Under the pieces are notes generated by a model. That model was not told the DNA's origin. It saw nothing but the letters and a program-made list of their open reading frames with translations, and ran no database searches. 27,747 nucleotides of DNA from JAYFRC01 sp034926415 (lineage in GTDB: Bacteria; Bacillota; Clostridia; Oscillospirales; Oscillospiraceae). The translations under genes were made by a program, and so were the position numbers. Below are positions 22,880 through 27,747 of this stretch, in pieces; the stretch's first letter is position 1, and each line of letters starts with the position of its first letter. The stretch lies in assembly GCA_034926415.1 (NCBI GenBank), contig JAYFRC010000050.1, forward strand, positions 1 to 27,747, read 5' to 3'.

Positions 22880-23869
22880 ATGAAAATCAAGAGAATAGTG
22901 GGGGCGGCCGTACTTATTGCCGGACTTGTACTCCTGCTGGCTATCGCTTCCTTTTTGTCCGTTCCCAGAGATAACACGGCAGCAGCAGGGATGGAGGAAA
23001 CCAGGGCAAACGGAATCCTTGGAGAAAAGGAGAACTCCATCGACATTCTGGTTATCGGCGACAGCGAAGCCTATTCCTCCATATCGCCCCTGCAGCTTTG
23101 GGAGGAAAAAGGCTATACAGCCTATGTCTGCGGAACGGCAAGCCAGCGTTTGTCTTACAGCAACATATTGCTGCGCAGAGCGTTTCAAACGCAAAAGCCT
23201 AAAATCGTAATTCTGGAGACTCTTGCAATCTATCGCAAAATGTCACCGGGCAATGTGGCGTTGACAGAAATCGCACGCCTCTTCCCGATATTTCAATATC
23301 ATGACCGCTGGAAGTCGTATGATCTGAAGGGGCTCGATAGCGGGATTAAATACAACTGGACGGATGATTACAAGGGCTATTTTTATTCCAATCAGGTGAC
23401 TCCCGCCCACAAAACTGAATACATGACGCCTACGGATGCCTCGTCAAAGATTGCAAAAGCCAACAGAAAATACATACAAAAAATCAAAGAGTTCTGTGAT
23501 GAAAACGGAGCAGAGCTGATTCTCCTCAGCACCCCCAGCCCTCAAAACTGGGATTATGAGTCGCACAACGGAATCGAATCGCTTGCAAGTGAACTGGGGT
23601 GCGAATATATTGACTTGAATCTGATGAACGACGTCATCAAGATAGATTGGAGTCAGGATACCCGCGATGGCGGAGACCATCTGAATTTTACCGGGGCGAC
23701 TAAGGTAACACACTATTTAGCGGAATACCTGTCGGGCAAGGGCGTTTTATCTGATCACCGCGGCGATGAGCGCTATGCCCACTGGAATGAGTGCCTGGCC
23801 AAGCTGAATGCAGAGGCAAAAGGCACCTCTGACAAGGGCTCAGACGAAACGGCTGAAAAGCCCAAATAA
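22880..23869 (+). CDS. SGNH-fold membrane-anchored protein (DltD/AlgJ-like role)
   Basis: 329 residues. A single N-terminal membrane anchor (residues 4-28) leads to an external domain with VIGDSEAYSSISP (nucleophile serine) and, near the C-terminus, GGDHLNFTGATK (Asp-x-x-His). It would be the extracytoplasmic partner that receives or places the acyl group delivered by the MBOAT, like DltD for DltB. The ATG at 22880 has AAAGG upstream; the longer ORF start at 22802 lies inside the MBOAT gene. The C-terminal tail is polar (KGTSDKGSDETAEKPK) and the TAA stop is followed by about 84 more open in-frame codons (see next feature), so the protein may be shortened by a nonsense mutation. Confidence 0.85.
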   Translation: MKIKRIVGAAVLIAGLVLLLAIASFLSVPRDNTAAAGMEETRANGILGEKENSIDILVIGDSEAYSSISPLQLWEEKGYTAYVCGTASQRLSYSNILLRRAFQTQKPKIVILETLAIYRKMSPGNVALTEIARLFPIFQYHDRWKSYDLKGLDSGIKYNWTDDYKGYFYSNQVTPAHKTEYMTPTDASSKIAKANRKYIQKIKEFCDENGAELILLSTPSPQNWDYESHNGIESLASELGCEYIDLNLMNDVIKIDWSQDTRDGGDHLNFTGATKVTHYLAEYLSGKGVLSDHRGDERYAHWNECLAKLNAEAKGTSDKGSDETAEKPK

Positions 23870-24252
23870 CCAGCCGACATCCCGCCTTCTGATGGCGTCT
23901 ATTTCGCATTTGTTTACAAGATGGACGGCAGGAAAATTACCTTGGATTATGTGGAGAAGGTTGAAACTGAAACACCGCGCGCCAAGGAACTTGGCATTAC
24001 AGAAGAAGATGCGCCGGATGGCACTTACATTTGCAATCAAGAAATAAAGAAGAATGTGTTGACCGCAGATTTTGCATACACCTTTACCGTGTTGGATTGG
24101 ACTCGCGCTGACGGCGGAACATACGAAAAAAAAGTGTAACGGCGGACGAGTTTTCCGCAATTCTCGCAGATCGGTCTGATTCGGATGTACTATATCAGCT
24201 TGATCTAAAAGATGGAAAAATCTGCGGCATCAAAGAAATCTATCGGCTGTAA
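23870..24252 (+). pseudogene. In-frame continuation beyond the SGNH gene stop, broken twice
   Basis: Directly after the TAA (23867-23869) the same frame stays open: PADIPPSDGVYFAFVYKMDG and onward to TYEKKV (stop 24137). At a run of eight A (about 24125-24132) a one-base shift would restore a further 38 codons (SVTADEFSAILADRSDSDVL to YRL, stop 24250-24252). The peptide looks like a genuine small beta-rich domain, with coding-like composition. One C-to-T change from CAA would explain the TAA. Either the SGNH protein once had a C-terminal domain, or this is a separate gene that lost its start. I do not recognise the domain. Confidence 0.55.
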
Positions 24253-24291
24253 CGAAAATACATTTTCAGTCCGCATATTTATGTCTAAAAC

Positions 24292-24343
24292 AGCAAGCAG
24301 GATAACACTTGGGTATATTCCCATTTGTGTTACCCTGCTTGCT
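24292..24343 (+). terminator. Hairpin terminator of the modification operon
   Basis: AGCAAGCAGG (24292-24301) pairs with CCTGCTTGCT (24334-24343), and an inner TAACAC...GTGTTA helix extends the stem, giving a very long imperfect hairpin. Only a short T stretch follows (GCCTTTGC). It separates the rightward operon from the leftward mobile-element genes, so it may serve both. Confidence 0.65.
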
Positions 24344-24351
24344 TGCCTTTG

Positions 24352-24611
24352 CTATTCTAAAGCCGAAGTGCCCCTATTGATTGCATAAACATATAGGCGG
24401 CCTTCCTGCCGTAAGCGTTTTTTTGGGGGGGGGGGTTCTTTCAGCAGTTTTCTTTTTTCATCAAGCATTGCCTTGAAGTTAGGATTATTCTCATACAGTT
24501 CGGATTCGAGTATGTCTATTTCCTCTGACAGAGCATCCTCATCAGCTTCCAGCCATTTAGCTCATCGCGCGCCTGTAGGATGGAAAGAAACTCATAGCTT
24601 GAAATGCTCAT
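24352..24611 (-). pseudogene. Small acidic/proline-tailed protein, frameshifted
   Basis: It starts at ATG 24611 (GGAGG about 9 bases upstream), overlapping the stop of the ATPase gene by ATGA, reading MSISSYEFLSILQARDEL. A frame change near 24545 is needed to continue into a convincing acidic helical stretch (DEDALSEEIDILESELYE, then NPNFKAMLDEKRKLLK). The tail PPPPKK is encoded by an 11-base C/G run and ends at TAG 24352-24354. I do not recognise the family; position suggests an accessory gene of a RepA_N-type plasmid or integrative element. The frameshift may be real or a sequencing error. Confidence 0.5.
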
Positions 24612-25316
24612 TTTGCTGCCACCTCCATTTTCCTTATGAGATTATCCAAACTCTCGGTGTGCTCTTTGCCGATTTTACCGGACGAACCATAGAGTTTGTG
24701 CTTTACTGTCTGGATGGACGCTATATCCGGGTAGTGCGGAATAAAAATCTCCGGGTTCTGCCGGAGCAGCTTACACAGGCCAAGGTAGTCATAACTCCCG
24801 GTCACCTGATTGCAGACGCAGAGACTTTTGCCAGATGCCGCATTGATTGGTCTGCGATATTGCGCTGAACTACATGGCGGGAACTCCGCTTCCACCGGAG
24901 AGCAGAATGACTGCTTTCGCCAGATTAAGCGCCCTTGCGGCAACGGCATTTCCGTTTCCGGAGGGGCAATCAACGATAACAATATCGAATGCTTCCTCTG
25001 CCTGTTTCAGAAGTTCCTTTACATTGGATGCGCTTGGCTTCTCGTCAAAGGCATCCGAATCCCATGAAACAGCAAGAACATATAGGAGTTCATCTGCTTC
25101 AACGACAATCTGCTTGAGATTGCCGAGCGACTGATATGCTTGTGAAAGACTTTTTGCCCGTGTAATGCGGATACCCATTCGCGCCGTTAGTTCGCTGTAT
25201 GGTTCCGGAGATAAAAGGCATACAGAGCTTCCATGTCGGGAAATAGCATGAGCGAGGTCTATGGCAAGCGTTGTTTTTCCGCTCTGGGGTGGACCCCAGA
25301 TTGCCGTGATACTCAT
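24608..25316 (-). pseudogene. ParA/MinD-like P-loop ATPase of a mobile element, frameshifted
   Basis: It starts at ATG 25316 (GGAG site) with a Walker A motif in MSITAIWGPPQSGKTTLA and a Walker B-like stretch FDIVIVDCPSG. The first frame ends at a TAG at 24870-24872 after VILLSGGSGVPAM. Family-like sequence resumes in another frame (AASGKSLCVCNQVTGSYDYLGL to the end at 24608), so one frameshift lies at about 24850-24875. Such ATPases accompany RepA in Bacillota plasmids and Tn1549-type integrative elements. As read, the C-terminal third is lost. Confidence 0.75.
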
Positions 25317-25428
25317 ATTCAGCACTCCGTTCTCTGCAAGGTCAGGTGAATGGACTCTGTCTTTTCCAGACGGATCAGCGTCTGTGCCTGCGCCTCGGTG
25401 CAGCGGATTACCACAAATCGATTGCTGC

Positions 25429-25812
25429 CTACGGTGGCGCGGCAAAGTTTTTAACATAGACGATGGAAGGCTTTCCCTGTCCCTGCCGTACACGCTCAAT
25501 CAGGCCAATGCCCTTATTGCCGCCCAGTTCGGCCAGCAGCTTGGTGGCCTTTTCACTCTTGCAGTTTAGCACCTCCATGACTTCCTCAACGGGAAAGTAA
25601 ATATATACGCGGTTATCACTGTCCAGCCAGCCGTTTTTCAGGGACAGGCTCATACGGTCAAGCATGAGGCCGTAGAGCAGCTTTGCGTCGGTCGATACAA
25701 AGCGGAAACGGTCATCTGAAATAAGCAGCTTAGGAATACGGTAAAATGCGTACTGCTCGGCTTCACAGCCATAGTAGTACGGAAAATCCAACGGCGGTCC
25801 CATGCCTGTCAT
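25429..25812 (-). CDS. RepA_N-type replication initiator, short/truncated
   Basis: 127 residues matching the conserved N-terminal winged-helix domain of replication initiator protein A (EQYAFYRIPKLLISDDRF, STDAKLLYGLMLDRMSLS, VYIYFPVEEVMEVLNCK). Plasmid members are usually over 250 residues, so the C-terminal specificity domain is absent; the TAG is followed by sequence not in the same frame. The start is ATG 25812 or 25803; GGGGAGG (about 25816-25822) fits either. With the ATPase gene it forms the replication/partition module of a plasmid or integrative element, here probably inactive. Confidence 0.75.
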   Translation of the reverse strand: MTGMGPPLDFPYYYGCEAEQYAFYRIPKLLISDDRFRFVSTDAKLLYGLMLDRMSLSLKNGWLDSDNRVYIYFPVEEVMEVLNCKSEKATKLLAELGGNKGIGLIERVRQGQGKPSIVYVKNFAAPP

Positions 25813-26275
25813 TACCTCCCCAATATATGAAAAGAGGATGCCTCTAAAAAGCATCCCCTTAACGATTTCGATTCCATTACTCAACAAGAACGATTGATAA
25901 TTATACACATCATTACAGTTCGATTCATCATTGCAGTAAGACAATTATTTATAGATTTTTCCCTCATCAGCCCTCACAATAGCAAGTAGAACCGTGTAGA
26001 GGCGCACAGGTTAGCACAGGGCAAACACTTGCATAAATCCTTTGTTATCAAGGGTTTTGCGCTCTCTTGAAAGTTGCTGACAGAGCCTAACAGTTGCTAA
26101 AAAAACCTGTGGTTCAAATTCTGATTTGTCGCGGAGAATCAAGTATAATCTAAGTGTTTTGAGTTTCGCACTATGTTTATAACATAACCTATATGCGTTA
26201 CTTAACGCCCAGCCGTGATTTATTTTGATTAATTATCAAGATGAAATATTAATCATTAATGTGCCAATATACAAC
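25813..26275. other. AT-rich gap, possible element end or replication region
   Basis: No gene is visible in about 460 bases. It contains a tandem GCACAGG repeat (26004-26010 and 26014-26020, period 10), two AGTTGCT copies (about 26072 and 26092), and an isolated TATAAT (26144-26149) without a good -35. TCAAGGGTT (26048-26056) recurs inverted at 26323-26331. The short tandem repeats next to a RepA gene could be iterons, but they are too few to be sure. Confidence 0.3.
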
Positions 26276-26309
26276 AAAAAGAAGATGTTCGTTTGAACAT
26301 CTTCTTTTT
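26276..26309 (-). terminator. Bidirectional terminator of the thiolase/DUF35 unit
   Basis: A perfect 15-bp stem (AAAAAGAAGATGTTC and its complement, loop GTTT) with A and T flanks, effective on both strands. It lies 66 bases past the DUF35 stop and marks the change from AT-rich mosaic to the G/C-rich genes on the right. Confidence 0.8.
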
Positions 26310-26374
26310 GTACCGCAAGGATAACCCTTGAGATTACAGGGCTTTTTGTTTTATATTTAAACCGAGGTTTTTAT

Positions 26375-26716
26375 TCAGACAGGCTCGGCCTTCTTGAAGA
26401 TAAACCCGTACTCATCCTTCCCGGAGCCTTCTTTGACAACGCCGACCGAGGAGACCAGCTCCATTCCGATCTGCAGGTCGTCCGGCTCGATTCGTCCCGC
26501 GGCGGTCAACCCGTTTTCAAACCGCACGATGCCAAAATTCAGCCATGGCTGTGAATATCCGCTCGGCAGGTTGTGCACGCGCGTATAGGTCAGGAGAGTG
26601 CATTTCCCCTTCAGAGGCTCCCCCGTAAATTCGCGGCTGCCGCACTCCTGGCACACATAATAGGCGGGATGGTGAAGTTTCCCGCATTTCGCACACCGGT
26701 ACATCATCATATCCAT
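26375..26716 (-). CDS. DUF35-type zinc-ribbon/OB-fold acyl-CoA-associated protein
   Basis: 113 residues. An N-terminal rubredoxin-like zinc ribbon (CAKCGKLHH, then CQECG: two CxxC pairs) is followed by an OB-fold (TLLTYTRVHNLPSGY, GIVRFENGLTAAGRI). Such proteins form complexes with thiolase-superfamily enzymes (as in BbsAB or ChsH2-type systems) and help bind acyl-CoA. It is encoded 15 bases downstream of the thiolase stop, so the two are a unit. The ATG at 26716 is 8 bases from AAGGGGAG; a GTG one codon earlier is an alternative. Confidence 0.88.
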   Translation of the reverse strand: MDMMMYRCAKCGKLHHPAYYVCQECGSREFTGEPLKGKCTLLTYTRVHNLPSGYSQPWLNFGIVRFENGLTAAGRIEPDDLQIGMELVSSVGVVKEGSGKDEYGFIFKKAEPV

Positions 26717-26731
26717 CACGGTTTCTCCCCT

Positions 26732-27747
26732 TTATTCCTTGGTCACGATGGTCGCAACGACGTTGTTTCCAAAGCCGCCGAAGTTGACGGCAAGACCGGC
26801 CTTCGCACCTTCGACCTGCCGCCCTTCGGCCTCTCCCCGGAGCTGGCGGACCAGCTCAACGATCTGCGAGACACCGGTCGCGCCGAGGGGATGGCCTTTT
26901 GCTTTCAGTCCGCCCGAGGTGTTGATCGGGATTTTTCCGCCGATTTTCGTCTCGCCGCGCCGCATCGCGAGGTGTCCCTCCCCCCTTGGGAAGAAACCGA
27001 CCTCTTCCGATTCCACGATCTCCAGGATCAGAAACGCGTCATGCAGTTCGGCAAGGTCCATGTCCTGCGGGCCCATCCCGGCCATGGCATAGGCGCGCTG
27101 CGCCGCGAGCCGTACCGCCAGAAGATCCGTGGGGACCGCCCTGTTCGCGACAACGTGTGTGTCGGTCGCCTGCCCGATGCCTGCAATCCTTACCGGTTTT
27201 CTCCGAAACCCGAGCGTCCCGGCCCGGTCCATCGCGCAGAGCAGGACCGCCGCAGCCCCGTCCGAAACGGGGCACATATCGAACCTCCGAAGCGGTTCAG
27301 CGACCGGCGGGTTGATGGCAGCCGCGTCACTGCCTTCGGTGATCGCATACAGGTCGGGGATCATGTGGATCTGAGCGACCGGGTTGTGCATCGCATTTTC
27401 ATGGTTTTTCACGGCGATCTGTGCCAGGTCACGGGACGTGACCCCGTATTTTTCCATGATCAGCCGCGTGAACATCCCCGCGAAGGACGGGAGCGTGATC
27501 CCGTATCGGTACTCCGCCTCCGGATGCAGCATCGACGCGACGAAATCCGTCGCCTGAGAGCCGTTGACCACCCGCATCATTTCCCCGCCGATGACCAGCA
27601 CGCAATCACACATGCCGCTCGCGATGGCCATATAGCCGAGCTTCACGGCGGATGCCCCCGAGGCCGGCCCGTTCTCGATACACTCCGCCATCGCGGGGCA
27701 AAGGTTCAGTGCATCAACGACGGCGGAGGCGGAGCCGCTGATGTGAT
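26732..27747 (-). CDS. Thiolase-superfamily protein (SCP2/non-decarboxylating type), N-terminus outside window
   Basis: At least 338 residues, open to the window edge; the in-frame ATG at 27691 is internal because family sequence (HISGSASAVVDALNL) continues upstream. C-terminal signatures are clear: AELHDAFLILEIVE, the GGLKAKGHPLGATG histidine block and NFGGFGNN. Where thiolases carry the nucleophilic cysteine (ENACASG-like), the sequence reads ENGPASGASA, so the usual cysteine is missing. With the zinc-ribbon partner it should act on acyl-CoA substrates, perhaps as a C-C lyase (aldolase-like) rather than a true thiolase. The base composition is clearly more G/C-rich than regions to the left. 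Confidence 0.88.
   Translation of the reverse strand, partial: HISGSASAVVDALNLCPAMAECIENGPASGASAVKLGYMAIASGMCDCVLVIGGEMMRVVNGSQATDFVASMLHPEAEYRYGITLPSFAGMFTRLIMEKYGVTSRDLAQIAVKNHENAMHNPVAQIHMIPDLYAITEGSDAAAINPPVAEPLRRFDMCPVSDGAAAVLLCAMDRAGTLGFRRKPVRIAGIGQATDTHVVANRAVPTDLLAVRLAAQRAYAMAGMGPQDMDLAELHDAFLILEIVESEEVGFFPRGEGHLAMRRGETKIGGKIPINTSGGLKAKGHPLGATGVSQIVELVRQLRGEAEGRQVEGAKAGLAVNFGGFGNNVVATIVTKE

Noticed and set aside
18332..23869. Ordinary D-alanylation (dlt) operon
   Set aside because: A dlt operon does not include a DAPDC-like decarboxylase, the MBOAT is longer and AlgI-like, and the DltA selectivity cysteine is replaced.
26004..26100. Iteron-type replication origin
   Set aside because: Only two copies each of two short repeats are present, and the initiator gene next to it is truncated.

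Overview
The window looks like a piece of an anaerobic, gut-type bacterial chromosome. The 5S rRNA, the CCA-encoding tRNA cluster, the paired VanR/VanS-like regulators and the RepA_N replication remnant all point to Bacillota, class Clostridia. Synergistota is a possible alternative for the amino-acid-catabolic operon. This is inference from gene style, not a database match.

Region 1 (1-820) is the end of an rRNA operon: 5S rRNA, then tRNA-Asn, tRNA-Met/Ile2, tRNA-Trp, tRNA-Asp and tRNA-Thr, with hairpin terminators and one clear promoter before tRNA-Asp. Region 2 (about 785-9096) lies between the complete tRNA-Thr and a second copy of its 3' 34 bases (9097-9130), the footprint expected of integration into a tRNA 3' end. 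It carries a PucR-type regulator divergent from a tight operon: a small [2Fe-2S] protein, a fumarate-reductase-like flavoprotein, an M20 amidohydrolase, two half-size ChrA transporters, a NicX/M29-like metalloenzyme and a diaminopropionate-ammonia-lyase-like PLP enzyme. Together they look like a catabolic pathway for an amidated or N-substituted diamino acid.

Region 3 (about 9131-26310) is a mosaic of mobile-element debris and cell-envelope genes. Its edges hold a truncated large serine recombinase (9219-9617) and a decayed replication/partition module (24352-25812). Inside are two paralogous two-component systems, a holo-ACP synthase and a GNAT acetyltransferase, phospholipid/membrane gene remnants, a repeat-rich lipoprotein, a possible structured RNA, a 39-residue membrane protein, a broken AI-2E-family permease and an SGNH-fold lipoprotein.

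The most interesting part is the operon at 18332-23869: amino-acid adenylation enzyme, fold-III PLP decarboxylase, acyl carrier protein, AlgI-type MBOAT acyltransferase and SGNH-fold protein. It resembles dltABCD with a decarboxylase added. I propose that an amino acid is loaded onto the carrier, decarboxylated there, and the resulting aminoacyl group is moved by the MBOAT onto an extracytoplasmic polymer. The nearby holo-ACP synthase could activate the carrier, and the SGNH lipoprotein just upstream could trim the product.

Region 4 (26375 to the end) has visibly higher G+C. It encodes a DUF35-type zinc-ribbon/OB-fold protein and a thiolase-superfamily protein that runs off the window and appears to lack the usual nucleophilic cysteine. 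Pseudogenes are common in region 3, as in a decaying island.
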